A model generated the notes under the pieces. That model searched no databases and was not told where the DNA came from. It saw only the letters and a list, made by a program, of their open reading frames with translations. Below are positions 34,627-43,449 of a stretch of DNA of 64,000 bases, in pieces (within the stretch, counting starts at the first letter, position 1; every line of letters starts with the position of its first letter). Position numbers and translations under genes: made by a program. The DNA is from Streptomyces sp. NBC_01198 (GTDB taxonomy: Bacteria > Actinomycetota > Actinomycetes > Streptomycetales > Streptomycetaceae): assembly GCF_036010485.1 (NCBI RefSeq), contig NZ_CP108568.1, forward strand, positions 3,603,001 through 3,667,000, read 5' to 3'.

Positions 34627-35826
34627 TCACAGCGCGCAGCCCTGGCTGTCCACCTGCCGGTCCGCGGTACGTCCCGCGGTCGCGTCGGGGGCGACCTCGT
34701 CGGCGGTGAGCGCGTAACCGGTGTTGGCGTCGTCGAGCGACTTGGCGAAGACCACCCCGGCGACCCGCCCGTCCGTGGTGAGCAGCGGACCGCCGGAGTT
34801 GCCCTGCCTGACCGTCGCGTAGAGCGAGTAGACGTCACGGTGGACGGTGCCGCGGTGGTAGATGTCGGGGCCGTTGGCCTCGATACGGTCGCGGACGCGC
34901 GCGGCGCGGACGTCGAAGGCGCCGTTCTCCGGGAAACCGGCCACGATCGCGTCGTCGCGGCTCTGCTCGTCGGCGGTGGCGAAGTGCAGTTCCGGCGCGT
35001 CCAGGCCCGGCACGTCCAGGATCGCGATGTCGCGCCGCCAGTCGTAGAGCACCACCCGGGCATCGTGCAGCTTGCCCTTGCCGCCGACCTGGACGGTCGG
35101 CTCGGAGACGCCGCCGACGACGTGCGCGTTCGTCATGACCCGGTCCTTGGCGAAGACGAAGCCCGAGCCTTCGAGCACCTTCCCGCAGCTCGGCGCGGTG
35201 CCGACGACCTTCACGATGCTGCGCCGGGCCTTGGTCACCACAGGGTTGTCGACCAGCGCGGGGTCGGGCGGCGGCACCGAGGTGATCGGCTCGGAGCCGA
35301 AGGTGCCGAAGACCTGCGGCAGGCCGTTCTGCGCCAGGGTCGAGCTGAAGTCGGTGAACCAGGTGTCGGCCTCCGCCGGCACCACCCGCGACACCCCGAG
35401 CAGCACCTTCGAGGACCGCACCTCGCGCCCTATCGTCGGCAGCGCCGTGGTGGCCAGGGCGCTGCCGATCAGCCAAGCGACCGTCAGCATCGCCAGCACG
35501 TTGACCAGCGCGCCGCCGCTCGCGTCGACCGCCCGGGCCGGCGACCAGGTGATCTTCGTACGGACCTTGTTGCCCAGGTGGGTGGTGAACGCCTGCCCCA
35601 CCGACGCGCACACGATGACGATCGCCACCGCCGTCACCACCGCCGCGGAACCGGGGCTCGCATGGCCGGTGGCCTTGTCCCACAGCAGCGGCAGCAGGTA
35701 GATCGCGACGAGCCCGCCGCCGAGGAAACCGACCACCGACATGATGCCGACGACGAAACCCTGCCGGTAGCCGATCACGGCGAACCAGGCGGCGGCGAGG
35801 ATGAGCAGGAAGTCCAGCACGTTCAC
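34627..35826 (-). CDS. marP: MarP-type membrane serine protease (CvpA/colicin V domain plus trypsin-like domain)
   Basis: 399 residues from GTG at 35826. The N-terminal CvpA-like part (1-150) has four membrane segments starting LLILAAAWFAVIGYRQGFVV. The C-terminal part is a trypsin-like protease facing outside, with the triad His235 (TNAHVVGG), Asp266 (RRDIAILD) and Ser344 (RQGNSGGPLL). These positions match those known for M. tuberculosis MarP (His235, Asp264, Ser343), which supports the chosen start over GTG 35835. Two cysteines (about 210 and the C-terminal QGCAL) are present. MarP is needed for acid and oxidative stress resistance in mycobacteria; the role here is inferred. The Nudix gene lies about 130 bases upstream on the same strand. 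Confidence 0.9.
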   Translation of the reverse strand: MNVLDFLLILAAAWFAVIGYRQGFVVGIMSVVGFLGGGLVAIYLLPLLWDKATGHASPGSAAVVTAVAIVIVCASVGQAFTTHLGNKVRTKITWSPARAVDASGGALVNVLAMLTVAWLIGSALATTALPTIGREVRSSKVLLGVSRVVPAEADTWFTDFSSTLAQNGLPQVFGTFGSEPITSVPPPDPALVDNPVVTKARRSIVKVVGTAPSCGKVLEGSGFVFAKDRVMTNAHVVGGVSEPTVQVGGKGKLHDARVVLYDWRRDIAILDVPGLDAPELHFATADEQSRDDAIVAGFPENGAFDVRAARVRDRIEANGPDIYHRGTVHRDVYSLYATVRQGNSGGPLLTTDGRVAGVVFAKSLDDANTGYALTADEVAPDATAGRTADRQVDSQGCAL

Positions 35827-35956
35827 GGGGAACACGGTCTCACGGCGACCTGAGCGCGCGGGACCGTACGGCCCTCACAAGTGCGTGCGTGCCGTACGCG
35901 GCCGGACCGGCCGGGCCCCGCGCGCCGCCGCGACGTCCCTACGCCGGCGGGCCCGG

Positions 35957-36694
35957 TCAGCCGAGCGGGACGGTACGGTCCCGGTCCCAGGGCAGCTCCC
36001 AGCCGGCGAAGTGCAGGATCTTGTCGATCAGGCCGGCGGTGAAACCCCACACCAGGGCGCCGCGGACCAGGAACGCCGGGCCGCGGAAGCCGCTGGGGTG
36101 GGTGAGCGTCGCGCGGTTGGCGGGGTCGGTGAGCTCGGCGAGCGGGACCCGGAATACCCGGGCGGTCTCGGCCGGGTCGACCACGCCGACCGGGCTCGGG
36201 GCACGCCACCAGCCCAGCACGGGCGTCACCACGAAGCTGCTGACCGGGATGTAGAGCCGCGGCAGCACCCCGAAGACCTGCACCCCCGCCGGGTCCAGGC
36301 CGGTCTCCTCGCGGGCCTCGCGCAGCGCCGCACGCAGCGGCCCGTCGCCCTCGGGGTCGCCGTCCTCCGGATCCAGGGCGCCACCGGGGAAGGACGGCTG
36401 CCCGGCGTGCGAGCGCAGGGCGGCGGAACGCTCGATGAGCAGCAGGTCGGGGGCGGTGGCCGCCCCGGAGTCCTCACCCGGGCCCTTCGCCGAGCCGTTC
36501 CCGGGGACCTCGGCCGGCGCCTCGCCGAAGAGGATGAGCACCGCGGACTGCCGCCCACCGGTCGCGGGCGGCAGGAAGCGGCTCAGCTGCTCGGGGCGTA
36601 TCCCCTCCGCCGCGTCCGCGACCGCGTCGAGCCAGCCGGGCAGGCCCTCCCGGCTGACCGCCACCCCGGCCCCCGTCCCCCGTGCCTGCGTCAT
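35957..36694 (-). CDS. Nudix hydrolase, CoA-pyrophosphatase-like
   Basis: 245 residues from ATG at 36694, which overlaps the stop of nth (ATGA). The Nudix box is complete though it contains an acidic insert: [15 protein letters not shown], then [18 protein letters not shown] (about 135-163). [11 protein letters not shown] just before it is the CoA-pyrophosphatase-type (NudL) signature. Family members cleave CoA and acyl-CoAs or other nucleoside diphosphate compounds. A Gly/Ala/Ser-rich insert (about 55-85) interrupts the N-terminal strand region. Translationally coupled to nth, upstream of marP. Confidence 0.88.
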   Translation of the reverse strand: MTQARGTGAGVAVSREGLPGWLDAVADAAEGIRPEQLSRFLPPATGGRQSAVLILFGEAPAEVPGNGSAKGPGEDSGAATAPDLLLIERSAALRSHAGQPSFPGGALDPEDGDPEGDGPLRAALREAREETGLDPAGVQVFGVLPRLYIPVSSFVVTPVLGWWRAPSPVGVVDPAETARVFRVPLAELTDPANRATLTHPSGFRGPAFLVRGALVWGFTAGLIDKILHFAGWELPWDRDRTVPLG

Positions 36695-37524
36695 GAGGCC
36701 GCCAGCGGGGGCGCCGGCTGCCCCGGATAGTCCGGCGGCGGCTTCAACCGCTGGCCCGGGGCGCCGCCCTTCTCGTACTTGAGCAGCTTCTTCGCCTTCT
36801 CCGGGTCCATCTCGCCCTCGCCGTACGACGGGCACAGGTGCGCGATGGGGCACGCGCCGCAGGCGGGCTTGCGGGCGTGGCAGATCCGGCGGCCGTGGAA
36901 GACGACGCGGTGCGACAGCATCGTCCAGTCCGACTTCGGGAAGAGCCCCGCGACGTCCTGCTCGACCTTCTCCGGGTCCTGCGAGGTGGTCCAGCCGAAC
37001 CGGCGGGACAGCCGTCCGAAGTGGGTGTCGACGGTGATCCCCGGCACGCCGAAGGCATTGCCGAGCACCACGTTGGCCGTCTTGCGGCCGACGCCGGGCA
37101 GCTTGACCAGGTCCTCAAGGCGGCCGGGCACCTCGCCGCCGAAGTCGTCGCGCAGGGCCGTGGACAGGCCGAGCACCGCGCGGGCCTTGGCGCGGAAGAA
37201 ACCGGTGGGCCGCAGGATCTCCTCCAGCGCCTCCGGCTTCGCCGCCGCCATCTCCTCCGGCGTCGGATACCGCGCGAACAGCGCCGGAGTCGTCTGATTC
37301 ACCCGCAGGTCGGTGGTCTGCGCGGACAGCACCGTGGCGATCAGCAGCTGGAAGGGGTTCTCGAAGTCCAGCTCGGGGTGCGCGTACGGATACACCTCGG
37401 CCAGCTCGCGGTTGATCCGGCGGGCCTGCCGCACCAGGCCCGTATGCGTCTGCGCGACCTTCGCCTTCTTGACGGCGGCCCCGCCGGCCAGGTCGCCGCC
37501 ACTCGCGCCACTACTTGTCGCCAT
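36691..37524 (-). CDS. nth: endonuclease III (DNA glycosylase/AP lyase)
   Basis: 277 residues. Removes oxidised pyrimidines and nicks the abasic site in base excision repair. The helix-hairpin-helix [18 protein letters not shown] contains the catalytic Lys; the catalytic Asp is in [13 protein letters not shown]. The 4Fe-4S cluster motif is complete: [17 protein letters not shown] (C-x6-C-x2-C-x5-C). The N-terminal 30 residues and Pro-rich C-terminus are extra. ATG at 37524 is preceded, with a 6-base gap, by TAGTCT and no ribosome-binding site, so the transcript is probably leaderless. First gene of an nth-Nudix operon, divergent from crp. Confidence 0.95.
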   Translation of the reverse strand: MATSSGASGGDLAGGAAVKKAKVAQTHTGLVRQARRINRELAEVYPYAHPELDFENPFQLLIATVLSAQTTDLRVNQTTPALFARYPTPEEMAAAKPEALEEILRPTGFFRAKARAVLGLSTALRDDFGGEVPGRLEDLVKLPGVGRKTANVVLGNAFGVPGITVDTHFGRLSRRFGWTTSQDPEKVEQDVAGLFPKSDWTMLSHRVVFHGRRICHARKPACGACPIAHLCPSYGEGEMDPEKAKKLLKYEKGGAPGQRLKPPPDYPGQPAPPLAAS

Positions 37525-37530
37525 GCCGAA

Positions 37531-37536
37531 AGACTA
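37531..37536 (-). promoter_or_regulatory. -10 hexamer TAGTCT of nth
   Basis: TAGTCT followed by TTCGGC and the ATG; leaderless start inferred. Confidence 0.45.
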
Positions 37537-37714
37537 CGGGCAGCCACCGACACCCGGCGGAGATCACTCCGGCCGATGTCGGCGGGCCGCACCAGGGGTT
37601 GTTCGCTGACAGCGGAATTCGTGCTCAAGGCCACCCGTTCAGCCGTCGAGGGCACATCCGGCGACGCCCAATCGGACCCCCGGAGCACGGATACGGCCCC
37701 GGATAAGACATCCT

Positions 37715-37730
37715 TGTGATTGATCGCACT
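37715..37730 (+). promoter_or_regulatory. candidate Crp binding site upstream of crp
   Basis: TGTGA-TTGATC-GCACT, close to the general CRP palindrome TGTGA-N6-TCACA and to the GTG...CAC pattern reported for streptomycete Crp. It lies 58 bases upstream of the crp start codon, so autoregulation is plausible. Confidence 0.5.
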
Positions 37731-37787
37731 GTTTGAGACGTCATGCATCATGGGGACATCCCAGCGATGCCGACAAGGAGAGAGCTC

Positions 37788-38462
37788 GTGGACGACGTTC
37801 TGCGCCGTGCCCCGCTTTTCGCGGCGCTCGATGACGAGCAGGCCGCTGAACTGCGTGCCTCCATGACCGAGGTCACGCTGGCGCGTGGCGATTCGCTGTT
37901 CCACGAGGGCGACCCCGGGGACCGGCTGTACGTCGTCACCGAAGGCAAGGTCAAGCTGCACCGCACGTCGCCCGACGGCCGGGAGAACATGCTGGCCGTG
38001 GTCGGACCCGGTGAGCTGATCGGCGAGCTGTCGCTCTTCGACCCCGGCCCGCGGACCGCCACCGCCACCGCGCTGACCGAGCTCAAGCTGCTCGGCCTCG
38101 GCCACGGCGACCTGCAGCCCTGGCTGAACGTACGGCCCGAGGTCTCCACGGCCCTGCTGCGGGCCGTCGCCCGCCGGCTGCGGCGGACCAACGACGTCAT
38201 GTCCGACCTGGTCTTCTCCGACGTGCCCGGGCGGGTCGCCAAGGCCCTGCTCGACCTCTCCCGACGCTTCGGCGTCCAGTCGGAAGAGGGCATCCACGTC
38301 GTCCACGACCTCACCCAGGAGGAGCTGGCCCAGCTGGTCGGCGCGTCGCGGGAGACCGTGAACAAGGCGCTGGCCGACTTCGCCGGACGCGGGTGGCTGC
38401 GCCTTGAGGCGCGTGCGGTGATCTTGCTCGATGTGGAGCGCCTGGCCAAGCGCAGTCGCTAG
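37788..38462 (+). CDS. crp: Crp/Fnr-family cAMP-responsive regulator
   Basis: 224 residues, the same length as S. coelicolor Crp, a global regulator of germination and antibiotic production. GTG at 37788 has AAGGAG upstream; the longer frame from 37743 is not needed. The cyclic-nucleotide domain holds the cAMP-binding motif GELIGELSLFDPGPRTATATA (residues about 79-99; glycines, Glu and the PRTATA arginine present), followed by a dimer helix and a winged helix with the recognition helix GASRETVNKALADF (about 190-203). No Fe-S cysteines, so not Fnr-like. Divergent from nth. A Crp-like palindrome lies in the promoter. Confidence 0.96.
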   Translation: MDDVLRRAPLFAALDDEQAAELRASMTEVTLARGDSLFHEGDPGDRLYVVTEGKVKLHRTSPDGRENMLAVVGPGELIGELSLFDPGPRTATATALTELKLLGLGHGDLQPWLNVRPEVSTALLRAVARRLRRTNDVMSDLVFSDVPGRVAKALLDLSRRFGVQSEEGIHVVHDLTQEELAQLVGASRETVNKALADFAGRGWLRLEARAVILLDVERLAKRSR

Positions 38463-38540
38463 CCGCTCCGGGTTTACGGGGGGCGCGCCCCGTCCCTGCC
38501 ACTTGCTGTGGCCTTGCCTCGTCGCCTGCGTCGTGACTGG

Positions 38541-38575
38541 GCGCGCAGTTCCCCGCGCCCCCGGGTGGGTGCCCC
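38541..38575 (+). repeat. 35-bp direct repeat, copy 1 (streptomycete intergenic repeat)
   Basis: GCGCGCAGTTCCCCGCGCCC followed by CCGGGTGGGTGCCCC; repeated exactly at 38614-38648. The core also occurs near 2.38 kb. Such GCAGTTCCCCGCGCC repeats are frequent in Streptomyces intergenic DNA; function unknown. Confidence 0.8.
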
Positions 38576-38613
38576 TCGCTGTGGTGCTGCATCCTCCACA
38601 CCGCCGTGGTTGC

Positions 38614-38648
38614 GCGCGCAGTTCCCCGCGCCCCCGGGTGGGTGCCCC
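38614..38648 (+). repeat. 35-bp direct repeat, copy 2
   Basis: Identical to 38541-38575, 73 bases downstream. It abuts the 3' end of the hydrolase gene (stop at 38660). Confidence 0.8.
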
Positions 38649-38659
38649 CTCCTTGTCGG

Positions 38660-39550
38660 CTACCAGGCCAGTTGGGTGAGTTCGTCGGTGACGGCGGAGG
38701 CCGCTGGGGTGGTGGGGTCGATCAGGGGGAAGTGGCCCGTGCCCGGGAGCCAGGAGGTGACGATCTCCTCGCCGGCTGCTGCTGCCGCGCGGGCGAATGC
38801 GCGGCTGACCTGCGGCGGGACGTCGATGTCAGTGGTGCCGTGCACGATGGTGACAGGGATGCCGGTGGGGAGCAGCGCCGCGGGATCGGTGTGCGGGAGG
38901 CGGGCGGTGAGGTGGTCGGGGCCGCCGAGCAGCTCGATCACCGCGTCGGAGCAGACGCCCAGCCGCATCGCGGAGGTGAAGTCGGCGATCGGCGCGAGTG
39001 CCACGACGCCGCGCAACGGGGGAGGTGAGGGGCGGTGCCAGCGGGAGTCGGGGGGCAGGACGTGCCGGGCGGCGGCCCAGAGCGCGAGGTGGCCGCCCGC
39101 GCTGTGCCCGGTGAGCACGACGCGGCGCGGGTCGACCGCGTCGGGGCCGAGCGCCCGTACGGCCAGTGCGGGCAGCGCGTCGACGGCGGCGGCCACGTCG
39201 TCGAAGGAGTCCGGCCAGCGCCCGGCGGCCGGCCCCTGGTCCGTTGCCCCCCTGCGGTATTCCACCGACGCCACCGCGAAGCCGTGCCCGGCCAGGTGGG
39301 CGGCCAGCGGCGAGACGTGCAGGCGGTCGTAGCGGGCCCGCCAGGCGCCGCCGTGCAGCAGGGCGACCAGCGGGGCCGGCCGGGCGTCGCCGCCGCGCGG
39401 GACGCGGGGGCGGTAGAAGTCGACCAGCTGGTCCGGGTGGTCACCGTAGGCGGCTGTGGCATCCGCCGGCACCGGCGCGTGCCGGAAGGCCGACGCCTCC
39501 TCCGCTTCGGCCTGGGACACGGGCGGGGACGCGGCGGAGTCGGCGGCCAT
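38660..39550 (-). CDS. alpha/beta hydrolase, probable kynurenine formamidase
   Basis: 296 residues. Catalytic set: oxyanion motif LLHGGAWRARYDRL (HGG), nucleophile elbow TGHSAGGHLALW (Ser), Asp near VHGTTDIDVP, and His in GTGHFPLIDP. HGG plus GHSAGG marks the hormone-sensitive-lipase/kynurenine-formamidase group. It is the third gene after kynA and kynU, starting 3 bases after the kynU stop, with GAAGGGACC as ribosome-binding site inside the kynU end. This context makes N-formylkynurenine the likely substrate, completing tryptophan to anthranilate. Function inferred from context; the sequence alone says esterase. Confidence 0.82.
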   Translation of the reverse strand: MAADSAASPPVSQAEAEEASAFRHAPVPADATAAYGDHPDQLVDFYRPRVPRGGDARPAPLVALLHGGAWRARYDRLHVSPLAAHLAGHGFAVASVEYRRGATDQGPAAGRWPDSFDDVAAAVDALPALAVRALGPDAVDPRRVVLTGHSAGGHLALWAAARHVLPPDSRWHRPSPPPLRGVVALAPIADFTSAMRLGVCSDAVIELLGGPDHLTARLPHTDPAALLPTGIPVTIVHGTTDIDVPPQVSRAFARAAAAAGEEIVTSWLPGTGHFPLIDPTTPAASAVTDELTQLAW

Positions 39551-39553
39551 CGG

Positions 39554-40768
39554 TCAGGGGGTCCCTTCGATCACATCGGCCAGGACGCGTGCGGCGCGCA
39601 GCGCGTCGGCGTAACGGGTGTAGAGCGGGGTGAAGCCGAAGCGCAGCACATCGGGCCGGCGGTAGTCGCCGACGACGCCCCGAGCGGTCAGCTCGCGCAT
39701 CACCTCCGCGGCCCCGGCGCACCGCAGCGAGACCTGGCTGCCGCGTTCCGCGTGCTCGGCGGGCGTGACGGACTCGACCCGCCCGGGCGGCAGCAGCGCG
39801 GCCGCGCAGTCCAGGAAGAAGTCGGTCAGCCCGAGGCTCTTGGCCCGTACGGCGTCGGTTGTCACCCCGTCCCAGACGTCGAGGGCCGCGTCCAGGGCGA
39901 GCAGCGACAGGATCTCCGGCGTGCCGACCCGGCCGCGGAGCGCGCCGTCGGCCGCCTCGTAGCCGGGCGCCATGCCGAAGGGGTCGGCGTGCGAGTTCCA
40001 GCCGGGCAGCGGCGAGTCGAAGCGCGGCTGCAGCTCGCGGCGGACGTAGAGGTAGGCCGGCGAGCCAGGGCCGCCGTTGAGGTACTTGTAGGTGCAGCCC
40101 ACCGCCAGGTCGACCCCGTCCGCGTCCAGCGCGACCGGCAGCGCGCCCGCGCTGTGGCACAGGTCCCAGACGGCCAGCGCGCCCGCCGCGTGCAGGGCGG
40201 CGGTGGTGCCGGCCAGGTCGTGCAGCCGTCCGGTGCGGTAGTCGACGTGGTTGACCAGGGCCGCCGCGGTCAGCTCTCCGGCCTCGGCGCCGATCTGCCC
40301 GGCGGGCACCGGCCGTATGGTGTGCCCGGTCAGCCGGGCGGCGGCGGAGGCGATGTAGCCGTCGGTCGGGAAGGTCGCGGCGTCCACCAGGATCTCGGTG
40401 CGTCGCCGCGGTGCCATCCGCACCGCGGCGACCAGGGCCTTGAAGATGTTGACGCTGGTCGAGTCGCCGACCACCACCTGCCCCGGTGCGGCGCCGACGA
40501 GTGGGGCGATGCGGTCGCCGATCCGCTCGGGGGCCGTCCACCAGCCGCTCTCCTCCCAGGACCTGATCCGCAGCTCGCCCCACTCCCGGCTGACGACGTC
40601 CGCCAGCCGGGGCAGCACCCCGGTGGACAGCGCGCCCAGCGAGTTGCCGTCGAGATAGACGGTGGCGTCGTCGAGCACGAAGCGGTCGCGTACGGCGGCG
40701 AGCGGGTCGGCGGCGTCCAGGGCGGCCGCACGGGAGGTCAGTTCGGACACCTCGGTGAGCTCAGACAT
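39554..40768 (-). CDS. kynU: kynureninase
   Basis: 404 residues. A PLP enzyme that splits kynurenine into anthranilate and alanine. ATG at 40768 overlaps the kynA stop by 8 bases. The family start motif VYLDGNSLGALSTGVL is near residue 44, the phosphate-binding loop is VVGDSTSVNIFKAL, and AVWDLCHSAGALPVAL precedes the PLP lysine in CTYKYLNGGPGSPA. VGTPEILSLLALDAAL and LRFGFTPLYTRYADAL are also typical. Middle gene of the kynA-kynU-hydrolase operon. Confidence 0.95.
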   Translation of the reverse strand: MSELTEVSELTSRAAALDAADPLAAVRDRFVLDDATVYLDGNSLGALSTGVLPRLADVVSREWGELRIRSWEESGWWTAPERIGDRIAPLVGAAPGQVVVGDSTSVNIFKALVAAVRMAPRRRTEILVDAATFPTDGYIASAAARLTGHTIRPVPAGQIGAEAGELTAAALVNHVDYRTGRLHDLAGTTAALHAAGALAVWDLCHSAGALPVALDADGVDLAVGCTYKYLNGGPGSPAYLYVRRELQPRFDSPLPGWNSHADPFGMAPGYEAADGALRGRVGTPEILSLLALDAALDVWDGVTTDAVRAKSLGLTDFFLDCAAALLPPGRVESVTPAEHAERGSQVSLRCAGAAEVMRELTARGVVGDYRRPDVLRFGFTPLYTRYADALRAARVLADVIEGTP

Positions 40769-41597
40769 GGCTGCGGGCCGTCCACAGCTCGGGGAAGACG
40801 TTCTTCGTGGCCCGTTTCTCCAGCCAGGCCACCCCCGCGGAGCCACCGGTCCCGGTCTTCGCGCCCATGGCCCTGCGGGTCGCCACCAGGTGGTCGTTGC
40901 GCCAGCGCCAGACGTATTCGGCGACGTCGGTGAGGGTCTCGCCGAGCCGGATGAGGTCGGAGTCCTGGTCGTCGGCGGCGTAGACGCGCTGCCAGGCCCG
41001 TTCGACCTCGGGGTGCGGCTCGTAGCGCAGCGACGGGTCGCGGTCGAGTACGGCGGCGGGGATGGCGTAGCCGCGCCGGTCGAGCAGCCGCAGCACCTCG
41101 TCGTAGAGGCTGGGCTCGGTGAGCGCCTTCTCCAGTTCGGCGTGCGCGCTGGGGGTGCCGCGGTGCGGTACGAGCATGGAGGCGGACTTGTCGCCGAGCA
41201 GGAACTCCAGGCGGCGGTACATCGCGGACTGGAAGCCGGAGCCCTCGCCGAGGGCGGAGCGGTAGGCGTTGAACTGCCCGGGGGTCAGGTGTGCGATCGG
41301 CTTCCAGGAGGCGTTCAGCGACTCCAGCTCCGGAAGGCTGCGGTGCAGCGCCGCCATGGCCGTGGGCAGGTCGTCCTGCCGCAGCGCCCGGGCGGCGGTG
41401 GTCCATTCGTGGACCAGCAGCGTGAACCACAGCTCCATGACCTGGGTGGTGACCAGGAAGGCCATCTCGCCGGGTTCGTCGGACAGCGGGTGCTGCATAT
41501 GGGTGAGCACGGACGCCTGCACGTAGTCCTCGTACGGCGTGCTGCCCTCGAACGAGAGGTTCGGGGTCGCCGCCTCGTCGGTCGGTGTGTCGGACAT
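40761..41597 (-). CDS. kynA: tryptophan 2,3-dioxygenase
   Basis: 278 residues. The heme enzyme that opens the indole ring of tryptophan to N-formylkynurenine. Family motifs: STPYEDYVQASVLTHMQHPL at the N-terminus, TTQVMELWFTLLVHEW with the distal pocket His, and RWRNDHLVATRRAMG with the proximal heme His. Gly/Ser-rich GAKTGTGGSAGVAWLEK is the substrate loop. ATG at 41597 is preceded by GGAGGT. First gene of the operon; in actinobacteria the product anthranilate can feed antibiotic pathways, but no such cluster is visible here. Confidence 0.96.
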   Translation of the reverse strand: MSDTPTDEAATPNLSFEGSTPYEDYVQASVLTHMQHPLSDEPGEMAFLVTTQVMELWFTLLVHEWTTAARALRQDDLPTAMAALHRSLPELESLNASWKPIAHLTPGQFNAYRSALGEGSGFQSAMYRRLEFLLGDKSASMLVPHRGTPSAHAELEKALTEPSLYDEVLRLLDRRGYAIPAAVLDRDPSLRYEPHPEVERAWQRVYAADDQDSDLIRLGETLTDVAEYVWRWRNDHLVATRRAMGAKTGTGGSAGVAWLEKRATKNVFPELWTARSHV

Positions 41598-41733
41598 GGG
41601 TTACCTCCAGAACGGGTCGCCCGGGATCACCGGGCCACGCCGAGATCATCTGTGGTGCGGACGAATCCGGCAAGGCCGAGCCCCCGGCGGCGCGCCGCCG
41701 CCCGGCCGGTCCGGGCCGTGGCCGGGGGCCTGG

Positions 41734-42624
41734 TCAGGCGACGGGCGGCCCGGAGATGTAGTGGCCGTGGACGTCGTAGGGCCACTGGTTCGCGACACAG
41801 CCCTTCAGGCCCTTGATCTGCTGCATCATCACCGGGGCGGGCTTGCCGGGACCCGGGCAGCCCTCGTGGTGGTGGCCGATGCGGTGGCCGACCTCATGGT
41901 TGATGATCAGGGCGCGGTAGTCCTCGATCGGCCCGTCGAATTCGGGCGAGCCGAGCATCCAGCGCTTGAGGTTGACCACGACGGTGGCGCCGACGTCGCA
42001 GTTGACCTCGCCGCGGGTGAGCAGGCCGGCGGCGCCGCAGATGTCGTCCACGGTGTCCGGCGTCGCGATCTTGATCACGAAGTCGGCACGCCCGGAGGAG
42101 ACCAGCTGGAAGCCGTCGCGGCCGTCCGCGGTCCAGCCGCGCGGATTGGCCAGGACGTCGGCGATCTCGTGGGCCGCGTCGGTGGCGGACAGCATGATGC
42201 CGCCCTCGACCTCGACCTTGTAGCGGCGGATGACGCCGTGGCCGGAAGCGCTTCCGTCGGCCTTGGCGATGGTGAACTTCCCGGTGCCGGATTTCGGCAC
42301 GGCTGTCGGCGGCGGTGCGGACGGCGTGCGGGAGGCGCTGGGCGGGGTGGTCGTCGGGGTGTGGCTGGTGGACGGCCGGGCGGACGGGCTGTCGTCGATT
42401 GCGTCCGCGGTGGCCGAGGGCGACGACGTGGCCGTGTCGGTCGCGGTGACGCCGTTGTCGAGCACCGCGGAGCCCGTAGTGGTCCCCTGGGTCTTGTGCC
42501 AGGCCGCGTAACCGGCGCTGACGGCGACGACCAGGACGACGCCCAGGGCAAGCGGCGCGACTACCGCGGCACGGCCCTTCCCTCGCCGGCGCCCGTGCTG
42601 ACGGCGGCTGCGCTGTGCTGCCAA
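41734..42624 (-). CDS. DUF3152 secreted/membrane-anchored putative zinc metallopeptidase
   Basis: About 296 residues. TTG at 42624 is preferred: AGGGGGAG lies just upstream and the longer frame has no protein character. Residues about 20-42 form a membrane helix after an Arg-rich start (RGKGRAAVVAPLALGVVLVV). A Ser/Thr/Pro-rich linker follows (about 50-115). The DUF3152 domain (about 120-290) contains INHEVGHRIGHHHEGC, a metzincin-like HExxHxxGxxH zinc motif with the expected His and Glu, and PVMMQQ as Met-turn. It is probably an extracytoplasmic protease. The DUF3151 gene lies upstream on the same strand, with a 245-base gap. Confidence 0.85.
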   Translation of the reverse strand: MAAQRSRRQHGRRRGKGRAAVVAPLALGVVLVVAVSAGYAAWHKTQGTTTGSAVLDNGVTATDTATSSPSATADAIDDSPSARPSTSHTPTTTPPSASRTPSAPPPTAVPKSGTGKFTIAKADGSASGHGVIRRYKVEVEGGIMLSATDAAHEIADVLANPRGWTADGRDGFQLVSSGRADFVIKIATPDTVDDICGAAGLLTRGEVNCDVGATVVVNLKRWMLGSPEFDGPIEDYRALIINHEVGHRIGHHHEGCPGPGKPAPVMMQQIKGLKGCVANQWPYDVHGHYISGPPVA

Positions 42625-42869
42625 GACTCCCCCTGCGGCCGCGCAGCCGGGTCCACGGCCCCGGCCCCGCACCGGCCCCCCATGGCGTATCCGTGCTGCG
42701 TGTGGACATGCGGTCGGACACACGCGTGTACGACACGAACAACAGGGCCCAACGATCGCACACGGATACGTGGCAATACCAAGCGCTGCCGGTCTGTGGC
42801 ACGACTGCAACATTGAGCCGGCCCGTCAGATAACGGACCGAAGGGGGCCGGGGACGGGCCGGCGGGAGC

Positions 42870-43283
42870 TCAGCTCAGGGTGTCGGCGGCGGTCGGCGAG
42901 CTGTCCCGCAGGAAGACCGTGCAGCGCTCGTACTCGTCCTGCTCACCGATGGCCTGGGCGGCCCGGCCCAGCGCGTGCAGCGCGCGCAGGAAGCCGCGGT
43001 TCGGCTCGTGCTCGAAGGGCACCGGGCCGTGGCCCTTCCAGCCGGCCCGGCGCAGCGAGTCCAGGCCGCGGTGGTAGCCGGTGCGGGCGTAGGCGTAGGA
43101 CTCCACGACGCGGCCGCCGTCGAAGGCATCGTCGGCGAGCTGCGCCCAGGCCAGCGAGGACGCCGGGTATTTCGCCGCGACCTCGGCGGGCGCGGCCCCG
43201 GAGGCGAGCAGTTCGCGCGGCTCCGGGTCGTCGGGCAGGTGGGTGGGGGCGGGGCCCCCGAGCAGGTTCTGGTGATTGACCAT
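42870..43283 (-). CDS. DUF3151 family protein
   Basis: 137 residues. Starts MVNHQNLLGGPAPTHLPDDP and has the tetratricopeptide-like helical body YPASSLAWAQLADDAFDGGR, SYAYARTGYHRGLDSLRRAGW and FLRALHALGRAAQAIGEQDE. This is the DUF3151 pattern found only in actinobacteria; function unknown. No signal or membrane segment. A CAGACT lies 6 bases before the ATG, so it may be leaderless. It is commonly found next to the fructose-bisphosphate aldolase gene, as here. Confidence 0.9.
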   Translation of the reverse strand: MVNHQNLLGGPAPTHLPDDPEPRELLASGAAPAEVAAKYPASSLAWAQLADDAFDGGRVVESYAYARTGYHRGLDSLRRAGWKGHGPVPFEHEPNRGFLRALHALGRAAQAIGEQDEYERCTVFLRDSSPTAADTLS

Positions 43284-43449
43284 GGGTTCCAGTCTGCCCG
43301 AGCCGGCACGTGAAAGGACCCCCGGCAGTCGCCAGGGGTCCTCATCAGCGGTACGGCCGCGCCGCCGCGGTGCGCGGAAGACGTCGGCCTCCGGTCCGTC
43401 CGGCGGGTCGGTCTGCGAGTCGTCCTGCGGGGCGACTACGGAAGCGGCC

